11,978 nt of DNA from Chloroflexota bacterium (GTDB taxonomy: Bacteria; Chloroflexota; Anaerolineae; J102). This document shows, piece by piece, positions 1-7,268 of this stretch. Position 1 is the stretch's first letter. Each line of letters begins with the position of its first letter. The notes beneath the pieces were generated by a model. It was not told the origin of the DNA. It did no database searches and saw only the letters and a program-made list of their open reading frames with translations. Made by a program: the position numbers and the translations under genes. The stretch lies in NCBI GenBank assembly GCA_024276255.1, contig JAJRXO010000140.1, positions 1-11,978 of the forward strand, written 5' to 3'.

Positions 1-1045
1 CATTGCCCTCGTCGATCTGCACGATCTCGGCGTGCTTGTAGCCGCCTTCGCGCACGGTCTTGGCCGCTTCCACAAACATCATGGCATCCACACCCCGACC
101 GCGATACTGGGGCAGAATACCGGCGCCGTTCAGGTTCACCCATTCGGTGCGCTTGAACTCACGCAGCAGATAATACCAGCCAAACGGGAGCAGCTTGCCG
201 CCTGTGCGCTGAATGGCTGCCGAGATATCAGGATAGCAAATGAGAAAACCGACGATCTCATCGCCTTTCCACACCAGTTTCATCTGCTCGGGGATGGCAA
301 TCGAAAGTACACGCTTAGCGATCACCAAGCCTTCTTCGCGCGTGATGGGTACATATTCCCAGTTGTCGGTAAAAGTGCGATTGTACGTGTCGATGACCTT
401 GGGCACCACGGCTGCGAGTTCTTTTTTAGATTGGAAGTTGCGTATCTCGAAACCATAGCGCTTGCGTACCTTTTCGGCAATGCGCACAATCCGTTCCGGC
501 ACCTCGTAAGTGCCGGGCAGATAACCGGACATGAAATCGGTCTCGCGCTCGAAGCCCAGGCGCTTGACAATATCGTGATAGTATTCGGGGTTGTAGGCAA
601 TACCGATGGCCGGGCGATGATTGAAGCCCTCCACCAGCATGCCCATGCCATCCATGGTCAGGAAGCCCTTGGGGCCGATGATCTTGTTCAATCCCCGCTG
701 ACGGGCCCAGTCGAAGGCAGTCTTAAACAAGGCCTCGGCAACGGCGAAATCGTTGATCGATTCGAAGTAGGTGAAGAAAGCTGTTTGTTCTTTGCGCAAG
801 TTGTTGTAGCGGGAATTGTCGAGCACAGCGATGCGGCCCACCGGCTCGCCATCCTTTTCCGCCAATAAGAAATCAGCATATGAGTGCAAAAAGAAGGGGT
901 TCTTGCGCCGATCGAGAACCTGCTTGGCATCATCCACCATCTCGGGCACCCAGTAGGGGTCGCCGGCATAGAGCTTGTAGGGCAGTTGGATCCAGGCATT
1001 GACGTCGGAACGCTTTGTTGTGTCGAGTACACGAACATTAATCAT
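1..1045 (-). CDS. GNAT-like N-acyltransferase family protein, 3' end cut by window edge
   Basis: An open frame runs from an ATG at 1045 to the left edge, giving 348 visible residues and no stop, so the C-terminus is missing. It begins MINVRVLDTTKRSDVNAWIQ. The C-terminal half carries a short acetyl-CoA-loop-like motif QYRGRG near residues 313-318, matching the Q/R-x-x-G-x-G signature of GNAT acyltransferases. The first half resembles the larger GNAT-like proteins sometimes labelled 'dATP pyrophosphohydrolase' in databases, so two GNAT-type halves are possible. The substrate is unknown. The start is supported by a strong GGAGGT ribosome site at 1051-1056, lying inside the last codons of degV. 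The gap to the degV stop is one base, so translation is probably coupled. A long open frame on the opposite strand (32-868) is judged a shadow because the minus-strand protein has coherent composition and a motif. Family assignment is from memory of the pattern, not a search. Confidence 0.8.
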   Translation of the reverse strand, partial: MINVRVLDTTKRSDVNAWIQLPYKLYAGDPYWVPEMVDDAKQVLDRRKNPFFLHSYADFLLAEKDGEPVGRIAVLDNSRYNNLRKEQTAFFTYFESINDFAVAEALFKTAFDWARQRGLNKIIGPKGFLTMDGMGMLVEGFNHRPAIGIAYNPEYYHDIVKRLGFERETDFMSGYLPGTYEVPERIVRIAEKVRKRYGFEIRNFQSKKELAAVVPKVIDTYNRTFTDNWEYVPITREEGLVIAKRVLSIAIPEQMKLVWKGDEIVGFLICYPDISAAIQRTGGKLLPFGWYYLLREFKRTEWVNLNGAGILPQYRGRGVDAMMFVEAAKTVREGGYKHAEIVQIDEGN

Positions 1046-1046
1046 A

Positions 1047-1892
1047 TTATACCTCCTTTGTGAAAAAGCCGATCGCCAGTGAGCCGGGACCGGCATGGAT
1101 GACTATGGCAGGACCCAGATGCATGACGAGCACGTCAGTGGTATTGTGAGCGCTTGCCAGGTGCCGGGCGACGCTATGGGCCAGCTCAGGCGTGTTGGCA
1201 TGCATCACGGTAAAAAGCGCTTCATCACCGGGGGCGGCTTCATTCAGCGCCAGCTCCTTCAGGCGAGCCAGGGCTTTCTTGTGCGTACGCTGGCGTTCCG
1301 CCGCCGCCACCTGCCCCTCGTGCAGGGTGAGAATGGGCTTCATCTGCAACAGGCTGCCCAGCATGGCTGCGGCGCCACCAATGCGCCCCCCTTTCTGCAG
1401 ATATTCCAACGTATCCACCAGGAAGTAGATGCGTTGACGGCCAATCAGAGCATGGATTCGGTCTACAATCGTGTCGGCAGCCAGGTCTGCTGCCGCCCAT
1501 TCTGCTGCCTTCTGTACCATCCGGGCCAGGGGTCCGGCGATGGTGCGAGTATCGATGATGCGGATATCGGCATCGGGAAACGATAGCCGGGCCACCGTGG
1601 CGCTACGCACGGTGCCGCTGAGTTCCGTGGAAGGATGAATGGAGATGATGGTATCGCCGGCTTCCACCCACGGTCGATAAACGGCCTCCAGCGCGGCCGG
1701 TGCCGGCGCTGCGGTTTTGGGCAGGATATCGGACGAGGTGAGCTTTGCTAAAAACTGTTCCTGGTTCAGCTCCTCCTGTTCCAGAAACTCCTCCTCGCCA
1801 AACACAATCACCTGCGGTACCACGGCGATGTCATATTGTCGTACGATGTCTGACGGCAGGCCGGCGGTCGTGTCAGTGACAATTCGGATCAT
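1047..1892 (-). CDS. DegV family fatty-acid-binding protein (FakB-like)
   Basis: This 281-residue protein has the usual DegV length. DegV/FakB proteins bind a fatty acid and present its carboxylate to the kinase FakA, giving acyl-phosphate for phospholipid synthesis in the cytoplasm. Family hallmarks are visible: the N-terminal IVTDTTAGLP strand-loop, the KTAAPAPA segment near residues 59-66 (equivalent to the family's PTTSQPS loop), STELSGT at about 88-94 (lipid-carboxylate loop), IIDTRTIAG near 112-120, the LEYLQKGGRI block, and the C-terminal GPAIVIHAGPGSLAIGFF strand pair. The chosen start is ATG 1892, preceded by AAGGAGA. The frame stays open upstream for 45 more residues, but these have no family similarity and cross the likely promoter. 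No FakA is visible in the window. It is first in a two-gene unit with the GNAT-like gene. The family call is secure; the lipid ligand is unknown. Confidence 0.95.
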   Translation of the reverse strand: MIRIVTDTTAGLPSDIVRQYDIAVVPQVIVFGEEEFLEQEELNQEQFLAKLTSSDILPKTAAPAPAALEAVYRPWVEAGDTIISIHPSTELSGTVRSATVARLSFPDADIRIIDTRTIAGPLARMVQKAAEWAAADLAADTIVDRIHALIGRQRIYFLVDTLEYLQKGGRIGGAAAMLGSLLQMKPILTLHEGQVAAAERQRTHKKALARLKELALNEAAPGDEALFTVMHANTPELAHSVARHLASAHNTTDVLVMHLGPAIVIHAGPGSLAIGFFTKEV

Positions 1893-1914
1893 AAGGTCTC
1901 CTTCGATGAGCGGA

Positions 1915-1960
1915 GCGTACAATGCAAAGTGGGAAGAGCAAACCCTTGTGCATTGTACGC
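1915..1960. repeat. Perfect 12-bp inverted repeat between divergent degV and lipoprotein genes
   Basis: GCGTACAATGCA at 1915-1926 and its exact reverse complement TGCATTGTACGC at 1949-1960 are separated by 22 bases. The right arm overlaps the predicted -10 (TACAAT on the minus strand) of the degV promoter, so a DNA-binding operator is more likely than an RNA hairpin. A dyad with long spacing could also bind a dimer-of-dimers or allow looping. The core GCATTGTACGC recurs once more, at 5004-5014, over the predicted -10 of the GT9 gene. The repeat is seen directly; its role is inferred. Confidence 0.6.
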
Positions 1961-1981
1961 CTGTTTGCCCGATTCGTCCAA
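1952..1981 (-). promoter_or_regulatory. Predicted sigma70-type promoter for degV operon
   Basis: On the minus strand, TTGGAC (1976-1981) and TACAAT (1952-1957) are separated by 18 bases. The expected transcript start is near 1945, leaving a leader of about 50 bases that contains the AAGGAGA ribosome site. The -10 lies inside the right arm of the inverted repeat at 1949-1960, so a protein bound there would block transcription. Prediction by eye only. Confidence 0.45.
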
Positions 1982-2090
1982 TCGCTTCTGGCCGCAGCAT
2001 CATTCCTGAACCTCCTGATTCGTCCATCGCGACCCAAAGCTGCTAAACTATAGCCTCGCCAATTTCAGACCCCAAAGGATAATATCACTC

Positions 2091-3056
2091 ATGCGCAAAC
2101 GGTTTCTCCTCTTCGGCGTGACCATGGTCATGCTGCTCGTGCTGGCCGCCTGTGGAGCCAGCAATACGCCCACCCCGACCAAGGCCATCCCCCCCACCTG
2201 GACGCCCACTCCCATGAGCGCGGCCCAGGCTGTACCCGCCACCCCCACGACGATGGCAGTCGCTGCTACACCCACCGCGGCGCCCGCCACCCCTGTGCCC
2301 CCCACGCCCATCCCCGAGCCCACCGACACGCCGCTGCCGCCCACGGCCACCCCCATCCCCCCTGCCATTGTGCAGGTGACCAGCGCCACGGCCAATCTGC
2401 GCAGTGGCCCCGGTGTGGTATACGATCGTACCGGCGCGGTGCGCAACGGCGATCAGTTTGTCATCCTGGCCCGCAACACAGCGGGAGATTGGTGGCAGAT
2501 CCAGGTGAACGGTGAGGCTCACTGGATTTACGGCGATCTGGTGCAGGCCACGAACGCTGATTCGGTGCCTATTGCCACCAACATCCCCCCCACCCCCATA
2601 CGTCCCACGGCCACGCCGGTGCCGCCTACGGCCACCCCCGCGCCCAGCACACCCGATCCCTGCGCCACAATCGGCGGTGATGGCTGTAAATTCAAGATGC
2701 GTGGGGGACCGGCATTTGCTCCTGATCCCTACGAGCTTAAACTCACGTTGGCCTTTGTGCATGGCGGCCGCAACGATGAAGCACAGGGTAGCTACTTTGT
2801 GTGGCTGGAAAAAGATGGCGTAAAGCTGCCCGTTTCCGACAAGGTGCGGAGCTGGACCGGCCCCAAACGCAGCGGAGCCAATGGCGCCTACAACTACGAA
2901 TACAGCATCGGCATCGATCAATTGCCCGGCAACACTGTGGCCGGTAACTACACGATCTGGGTGCTCGATGGCAACGGCGAACGCGATAGCCAGACCTTCC
3001 AGTTCAGCGTCCCTGAGGGCCAGGGCGAGGTATGGATCAAGTTTGATCAGAATTAG
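2091..3056 (+). CDS. SH3-domain lipoprotein with Thr-Pro linkers
   Basis: This 321-residue protein starts with a lipoprotein signal peptide: positive MRKR, a hydrophobic core, then the lipobox LAAC with the lipidated Cys at residue 21. It should be anchored on the outer face of the cytoplasmic membrane. A Thr/Pro-rich linker covers about residues 26-91. A bacterial SH3-like domain follows at about 93-153 (ATANLRSGPG, then GDQFVILARNTAGDWWQIQ and HWIYGDLV). A second Thr-Pro linker lies at about 165-188. The C-terminal domain (about 190-321, with Cys191 and Cys199 possibly paired) looks like an extracellular beta-sandwich but was not recognised. Such Thr-Pro/SH3 lipoproteins are common in Chloroflexota and are thought to bind cell-envelope glycans. 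AAAGGA at 2074-2079 is a plausible ribosome site. A GATAAT at 2078-2083 could instead be a -10 for a near-leaderless transcript. Function beyond surface attachment is unknown. Confidence 0.9.
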   Translation: MRKRFLLFGVTMVMLLVLAACGASNTPTPTKAIPPTWTPTPMSAAQAVPATPTTMAVAATPTAAPATPVPPTPIPEPTDTPLPPTATPIPPAIVQVTSATANLRSGPGVVYDRTGAVRNGDQFVILARNTAGDWWQIQVNGEAHWIYGDLVQATNADSVPIATNIPPTPIRPTATPVPPTATPAPSTPDPCATIGGDGCKFKMRGGPAFAPDPYELKLTLAFVHGGRNDEAQGSYFVWLEKDGVKLPVSDKVRSWTGPKRSGANGAYNYEYSIGIDQLPGNTVAGNYTIWVLDGNGERDSQTFQFSVPEGQGEVWIKFDQN

Positions 3057-3070
3057 GGAGCTGCAGAGAG

Positions 3071-3090
3071 AGCGGTAAACCGCTGATTTT
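3071..3090 (+). terminator. Weak intrinsic terminator candidate after the SH3 lipoprotein
   Basis: AGCGG (3071-3075), loop TAAA, CCGCT (3080-3084), then GATTTT. The stem is only 5 bp and the T-run is four bases. It lies in the 78-base gap between the converging lipoprotein and wecG-like genes, 15 bases after the lipoprotein stop, which suits termination of the plus-strand gene. There is no matching T-run on the minus strand. Confidence 0.4.
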
Positions 3091-3134
3091 GTGGGTCGCG
3101 CTACAAAGACTTGCGGAAGCCAAACAGCGGCGTA

Positions 3135-3884
3135 CTAACGCCTGCGGCCGCCTTCGCTGCGTAGCACAGCCCACACAAATCGCGGCAGATCCAGTTGCCG
3201 CCGCCAGCGCCACGGTTGCGTAAGCAAACGCCACAACCATTCCAGATTGAATCGAATCATCCAGGCCGGGGCCCGACGCCGCACTCCCACCACGTGGTCG
3301 AAGGCCCCGCCGATGCCGATGCTCACCGGCACGCCCAGCTCATCCTTGTGCCGGGCGAGCCACATATCCTGCGCCGGCGCCCCGTACGCCACCAACAGCA
3401 CATGGGGCCTGGCGGCGCTGATGCGGCGAGCGATCTCGGGGTATTCCTCGTCCGCAGGTGAACCGGCATAACAATCAACCACCTGCAAGCCGGGATAGCG
3501 TGCGCCGAGCTTGCGGGCAGCGGCGGCGGCCACGCCTTCGCGGGCGCCCAGAAAAAACAGACGCCACCCTGCCTGCGCGGCCCGCTCCGCCATGTGATAG
3601 ATGCCATCCGAGCCCGTCACCCGCTCGGGGAGATGGTACCCCATGCGCCGGGCTGCCCACAACAGGCCCACCCCATCCGGCACCACCAGATCGGCCGCCT
3701 GCAACACCCGCCGAAAGTCAGCATTGCGCTGGGCAATCATCACGAATTCCGGGTTGGCCGTGCAGATCTGTCGGGGACGACCTTCGGCAATAAACGAAGC
3801 GATGATATCCAGGAGTTGTTTGTAAGTGATGGGATGAACGGGAATGTCCAAGATGTGGATGGGGGCAGGGATCTGTGCATGCAT
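3135..3884 (-). CDS. WecG/TagA/CpsF family glycosyltransferase (GT26)
   Basis: This 249-residue protein matches the full length of the GT26 family, which transfers N-acetylmannosamine or a related sugar to a lipid-linked acceptor during wall polymer, ECA or exopolysaccharide synthesis at the inner membrane face. Visible blocks are: ICTANPEFV near 40-48 (T42 at the usual active-site Thr), ADLVVPDGVGLLWAARRMG near 64-82 with D65 and D70, the RVTGSDGIYHM acceptor-site segment, FFLGAREGVAAAAA, YGAPAQDMW, IGIGGAFDHVVGVRRRAPAW, and the C-terminal LEWLWRLLTQP membrane-dissociated tail. The start at 3884 gives MHAQIPAPIHILDIPVHP, the normal family N-terminus; the 46 codons open upstream lie inside the GT9 gene. 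The start comes two bases after the GT9 stop and has no good Shine-Dalgarno, so translation probably depends on coupling. The exact sugar is unknown. Confidence 0.95.
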   Translation of the reverse strand: MHAQIPAPIHILDIPVHPITYKQLLDIIASFIAEGRPRQICTANPEFVMIAQRNADFRRVLQAADLVVPDGVGLLWAARRMGYHLPERVTGSDGIYHMAERAAQAGWRLFFLGAREGVAAAAARKLGARYPGLQVVDCYAGSPADEEYPEIARRISAARPHVLLVAYGAPAQDMWLARHKDELGVPVSIGIGGAFDHVVGVRRRAPAWMIRFNLEWLWRLLTQPWRWRRQLDLPRFVWAVLRSEGGRRR

Positions 3885-3886
3885 GG

Positions 3887-4999
3887 TCAACTCAGCACCG
3901 CAGAAAGAAGGCGATCGGCAGCCGCCACCACCGGCGGGGCGTCCAGATCGGCGAGGCAGGTTCGTTCGGGGCAGCCATGCCGCCAGGCCACGCTGTGCTG
4001 CACATACGCGCACGGCGAACAACTGATGCCCAGGCGTACCACTTCGCTATGGCCATCGGGCGTCCAGGGCGCCCATGCCCGATGATTGGAAGGCCCGAAG
4101 ATGGCTACGACCGGCGTACGCATGGCCGCCGCCATATGCATCACGCCACTGTCGGCGCCCACGAACAAAGCCGCGGCACGCAGCAAGGCCGTCAGCTCGC
4201 CCAGACTGGTACGCCGGCTGAAATCGGTCATGGGCGACGTGGCCCGATCGAGAACGGCCCCGGCATCATCGTGTGGCCCGCCCACCACCACCGCAGGCAA
4301 ATGCCAGCGCTGCCACAGAGCAGCAGCAACGGCGGCGAACTTGGCCGGTTCCCAGCGACGGGCCAGCGAGAACCCTCCCGAACCGGGATGCAACACCACG
4401 AAATGGCCTTGCCGCAGATCAGCTGCCGACAGCATCTGCGCCACACGCGCTTCATCCTGGGGAGCCACAGGCAGGTCCAGGCTGACATCGGTTGATTCGG
4501 CGCCCAGGCGGCGGGCCAGAGCCAACCAGTAGCCCACTTCAGGCATGGCGCCGAAGCCATCATCGCGCACCGCGTGCGTGAACCAGCGCCCATGGCCGTT
4601 ATCGAGCCCCACCGTGGTTTTGGCTCCCGTGGCGGCGATGAGCAGCCGCTGCTTCAGTCGTCCCAACGGCGTGGTGAGGTGATGAAAATCCACCACCGTA
4701 TCGTAACCCTGCCGCCGCAGCATGGACAGGTAGCGTATCAGCCCCGGCCACTTCCAGGGCCACAGTACGTTCAGGCCCTCGTACTGCACCTTGGGAAAAA
4801 CCATCACCCGATTTGCCAGCGCTGAGTTTTGCAGAAGGGCTGTGGTGTGTGGGTTGAGCAGGACGTCGATGTGGGCCTCGGGGAAGCTGTGACGCAGGGC
4901 TCGCAGGGCCGGTGTGATGTTCAGCACATCGCCCAGATCGGCCAGCTTGATGGCCAGCAGGCGGCGGGGGGCGGGCGGGACAGCAGCGTGTGATACCAT
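3887..4999 (-). CDS. GT9 family glycosyltransferase (ADP-heptose:LPS heptosyltransferase-like)
   Basis: This 370-residue protein has the GT-B fold pattern of the GT9 family. The N-terminal Rossmann half starts RRLLAIKLADLGDVLNITPAL (residues 12-32; G23-D24 is the usual sugar-acceptor loop). The C-terminal half has VVLHPGSGG near 201-209, RRWEPAKFAAVA near 215-225, and the nucleotide-sugar block GADSGVMHMAAAM near 281-293 followed by PVVAIFGPSN. A CSPC...C...C cluster (residues 327-348) near the end is also typical of heptosyltransferases. Starting at ATG 4999 places the first beta strand at the normal distance; 27 further upstream codons would cross the promoter. Most Chloroflexota are considered to lack classical LPS, so the acceptor may be another surface glycan. 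It is the first gene of a two-gene operon with the GT26 gene. The donor sugar cannot be read from sequence. Confidence 0.93.
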   Translation of the reverse strand: MVSHAAVPPAPRRLLAIKLADLGDVLNITPALRALRHSFPEAHIDVLLNPHTTALLQNSALANRVMVFPKVQYEGLNVLWPWKWPGLIRYLSMLRRQGYDTVVDFHHLTTPLGRLKQRLLIAATGAKTTVGLDNGHGRWFTHAVRDDGFGAMPEVGYWLALARRLGAESTDVSLDLPVAPQDEARVAQMLSAADLRQGHFVVLHPGSGGFSLARRWEPAKFAAVAAALWQRWHLPAVVVGGPHDDAGAVLDRATSPMTDFSRRTSLGELTALLRAAALFVGADSGVMHMAAAMRTPVVAIFGPSNHRAWAPWTPDGHSEVVRLGISCSPCAYVQHSVAWRHGCPERTCLADLDAPPVVAAADRLLSAVLS

Positions 5000-5005
5000 G
5001 CCAGC

Positions 5006-5034
5006 ATTGTACGCATTGTGTCGACAGAGGGCAA
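5006..5034 (-). promoter_or_regulatory. Predicted leaderless promoter of the GT9-GT26 operon
   Basis: On the minus strand, TTGCCC (5029-5034), a 17-base spacer, and TACAAT (5006-5011) are followed after only six bases by the GT9 ATG at 4999. The transcript would start at or within a base or two of the ATG, so the mRNA would be leaderless; there is no Shine-Dalgarno. The -10 sits in GCATTGTACGC (5004-5014), the same 11-mer found in the degV-side inverted repeat. Prediction by eye. Confidence 0.5.
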
Positions 5035-5088
5035 AACATGCTGACATGGGGAATTTACCGGTACACAGGGCGTGACCCAAGAGCTGTT

Positions 5089-5118
5089 TTCTGGATGCAC
5101 ACTTGTTATGTGTATAAT
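5089..5118 (+). promoter_or_regulatory. Predicted leaderless promoter of the LuxR-Kelch gene
   Basis: A consensus TATAAT at 5113-5118 lies six bases before the ATG at 5125, so the transcript probably starts at the ATG. The -35 is poor (TTCTGG at 5089-5094, 18-base spacing), which suggests activator help or weak expression. There is no ribosome site between the -10 and the ATG. It faces the GT9 promoter with about 55 bases between the two -35 regions. Confidence 0.5.
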
Positions 5119-5124
5119 CAGGGT

Positions 5125-6441
5125 ATGACTGTGACTAAATCCCTGACCCCGCGCGAAACAGAAATCCTGGGCCTGCTGGCCGAGGGTTTGAGTAACGACG
5201 AAATCGCGCAGCGCCTGGTAATCAGCCCCAACACTGTGAAGGTGCATGTGCGGAACATCTTTGAAAAGATGCAGGTGCAGTCACGTACCGAAGCCACGAT
5301 GGAGGCAGTGCGCCGGGGCTGGATTTCGGTGCCAGGCCTGGCTTCTGAGCCCACGCCTGAGCTTCCCCCCCCCACATGGCCGCCACTCGTCCCACCAGCG
5401 CAACTCTGGCAGGGGTTAACTGTGTTGCTGGCGCTGGTAGTGGGGCTGACGCTGGGTTTGTGGCCACAAAAAACATGGCAGACAGACACACCGCTGACAG
5501 CCGAGTTCAGCACCGATCGCGGGATCACGCGTACCACGCCCCTGCCGCGACGCAGTGTGCCGCGCTGGACACAACGCTCGCCCATGCCCTCAGCGCGCAG
5601 CCTGGCTGCGGCCGCCCTATTGAATGGCCGCCTGTATGTGGTGGGCGGCGAAAACAGCCAACAGGACCTGGCAACACTTGAAAGTTATGATCCGACCATC
5701 GATGTGTGGCAACCGCTGACGCCGCGGCCGGTGGCGGCGCGGGGCGTGGCGGCTGCGGTTCTGGACCATCAGCTCATCGTAGCCGGTGGGTGTAGCGAAA
5801 ACACCGCCCTCAGCCGGGTTGACAGCTATACTCCGCAGGACGATAGCTGGAACGAGCTGGCCCCTCTGCCCGCGCCGCGTTGTGGTGGGGTCTTGCTGAA
5901 CTGGCAGGGGCAATTGATCTACATCGGCGGTTGGGACGGGCAGAGCGCCAGCGACGCCGTGTTTATCTACGATGCTGATGCCCGTACCTGGCAGCCTGGC
6001 CCCGCACTGCCTGCCCCGCGCGCATTTGCCGCCGGTGTGGCTCTGCCTGCTGGCGTCTGGCTGCTGGGGGGGCACGATGGCAACCAGGAGCAGGCCGATA
6101 TGTGGTTCTGGGATGGCCAGGCAGCGACCTGGCAAGCCCAGCCTTCCCTGCCCGCCGCGCGAGCCGGCCTGACAGCTGCTGCGGACGGCACGTCGATCTA
6201 TGCGTTTGGCGGCGGCATGGCCGAGGAGGCTCCCCTGCACGAACGCTTCGATCTGGCCACGCACACCTGGTCAACCATCGAGTACCCGCGCAATGGCCCC
6301 TGGCGACATGCCGTTGCTGCCATGATCGGCCCCAATTTGCACATTATCGGCGGCTGGGGCGGCGATTATCTCGACGTGCATGAAGCATACCAGGCCGCGT
6401 TCTTCCAGTTCCTGCCCCTGGGCGCCCAGAACGCGCGCTGA
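5125..6441 (+). CDS. Membrane-anchored LuxR-type HTH regulator with extracytoplasmic Kelch propeller
   Basis: This 438-residue protein has three parts. Residues 1-66 are a LuxR/GerE winged-helix domain: SLTPRETEILGLLAEGLSND, then IAQRLVISPNTVKVHVRNIF (recognition helix) and KMQVQSRTEA. A proline-rich linker covers about 72-92, then one hydrophobic helix about 94-113 (WQGLTVLLALVVGLTLGLW). From about 148 to the end come six Kelch repeats, each with a Gly-Gly strand end (VVGG, VAGG, YIGG, LLGG, AFGG, IIGG) followed by a W-containing strand, enough for a six-bladed propeller. The HTH would be cytoplasmic and the propeller outside, making a one-component membrane sensor-regulator that could bind a glycan or protein ligand. 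No receiver domain or kinase is visible. The start at 5125 is chosen because the HTH begins at once; 45 upstream codons would run through the promoter. It is divergent from the glycosyltransferase operon, so that operon is a natural candidate target. Confidence 0.92.
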   Translation: MTVTKSLTPRETEILGLLAEGLSNDEIAQRLVISPNTVKVHVRNIFEKMQVQSRTEATMEAVRRGWISVPGLASEPTPELPPPTWPPLVPPAQLWQGLTVLLALVVGLTLGLWPQKTWQTDTPLTAEFSTDRGITRTTPLPRRSVPRWTQRSPMPSARSLAAAALLNGRLYVVGGENSQQDLATLESYDPTIDVWQPLTPRPVAARGVAAAVLDHQLIVAGGCSENTALSRVDSYTPQDDSWNELAPLPAPRCGGVLLNWQGQLIYIGGWDGQSASDAVFIYDADARTWQPGPALPAPRAFAAGVALPAGVWLLGGHDGNQEQADMWFWDGQAATWQAQPSLPAARAGLTAAADGTSIYAFGGGMAEEAPLHERFDLATHTWSTIEYPRNGPWRHAVAAMIGPNLHIIGGWGGDYLDVHEAYQAAFFQFLPLGAQNAR

Positions 6442-6482
6442 CAATCCTCTCAACCGGTCGTCAATCGTCGAGATACGGAAAA

Positions 6483-7268
6483 TTAGAATATGCCGTCGAG
6501 CATGGCGGCCATGGCCCGATACACTGGCGCCTCATCCGGTATTTCAATCAAAGGCCGTCCCGTAAAATCGAACTCGGTGACCGTGGTATCGGCAGGAACG
6601 ATGCCCAACAGAGGGAAATCCATCTCGTCGATAGCCGCCTGCAGGGCCGGAGCCAGGGGCTCGGGGGCGCGGTTGAGGATGAGATAGCAGTGTTCGATAT
6701 GAATATCCAGTTCATGGCGAAACTCTCCGATACGTCGCGCAGCCACGAGGCCGCGTTGGGTGGGATCAGATACCACGAAAAGATAGTCCACATCCCGTGT
6801 GGTACGACGGCTGAGGTGCTCAAGGCCGGCTTCGTTATCCATCACCACCCAACGGTAGCTTTTGCCAATGGCATCGATCACTTCGCGCAGGTTATGGTTG
6901 ACGGCACAGTAGCAACCGGGACCCTCGGGACGGCCCATGGCGATGAGATCGACGCGATCTCCCTCGGCCAAAATCGAGCGCACTTCGTATTCCAGATATT
7001 CTCGTTTGCTAATGCCGCCGGGCAACGTGCCCATGGCCGCGCCTCTGGCGGTAAGTGATTGTTTTACCTGCTGCAACATGCCTTCGCGCACATCGCCCAC
7101 AGTGGTCTCCAGGTCCAACCCCAACACCATATTGAGGTTGCTGCTGGGATCAGCGTCGATGGCGAGGATGGCGCCACTTTTGTTCTGGATCAGATAACGG
7201 ATGATCATGGCGGCGATCGTGGTCTTGCCAGTCCCGCCTTTACCGGCCAGTGCAATCGTCGTTGTCAT
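6483..7268 (-). CDS. CooC/AcsF-type ATPase for CODH/ACS maturation (second paralogue)
   Basis: This 261-residue MinD/ParA-like P-loop ATPase has the deviant Walker A GKGGTGKT (residues 9-16, signature Lys10), the switch I segment AIDADPSSNLN (36-46), and Walker B VVMDNEAGLEHLSRRT (141-156). It also has the metal-binding C-x-C motif of the CooC family as GPGCYCAVNHNLR (Cys119, Cys121). The CYCxVN form is closer to AcsF/CooC2, the ATPase proposed to help load nickel into acetyl-CoA synthase, than to CooC1. ATP-driven dimerisation would pair the C-x-C motifs to hold a metal ion. The start has GGAGATCTC upstream, and its ATG overlaps the stop of the preceding cooC by 4 nt. It is the last gene of the unit; no terminator is evident in the 41 bases separating it from the converging Kelch regulator gene. 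AcsF versus a CooC variant is uncertain. Confidence 0.9.
   Translation of the reverse strand: MTTTIALAGKGGTGKTTIAAMIIRYLIQNKSGAILAIDADPSSNLNMVLGLDLETTVGDVREGMLQQVKQSLTARGAAMGTLPGGISKREYLEYEVRSILAEGDRVDLIAMGRPEGPGCYCAVNHNLREVIDAIGKSYRWVVMDNEAGLEHLSRRTTRDVDYLFVVSDPTQRGLVAARRIGEFRHELDIHIEHCYLILNRAPEPLAPALQAAIDEMDFPLLGIVPADTTVTEFDFTGRPLIEIPDEAPVYRAMAAMLDGIF

Noticed and set aside
32..868. A 278-codon plus-strand open frame opposite the left-edge gene
   Set aside because: It is antisense to a minus-strand frame that begins with a strong ribosome site, continues off the edge, and has a GNAT-type motif; the plus-strand product resembles no family.
2085..2921. A Gly-rich 278-codon minus-strand open frame
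   Set aside because: The Gly/Arg/His-rich product is the complement of the Thr-Pro linkers of the lipoprotein, which has a clear signal peptide, lipobox and SH3 domain on the plus strand.
6442..6482. Bidirectional terminator between the converging Kelch and AcsF-like genes
   Set aside because: No stem of five or more bp followed by a T-run could be found on either strand in these 41 bases.
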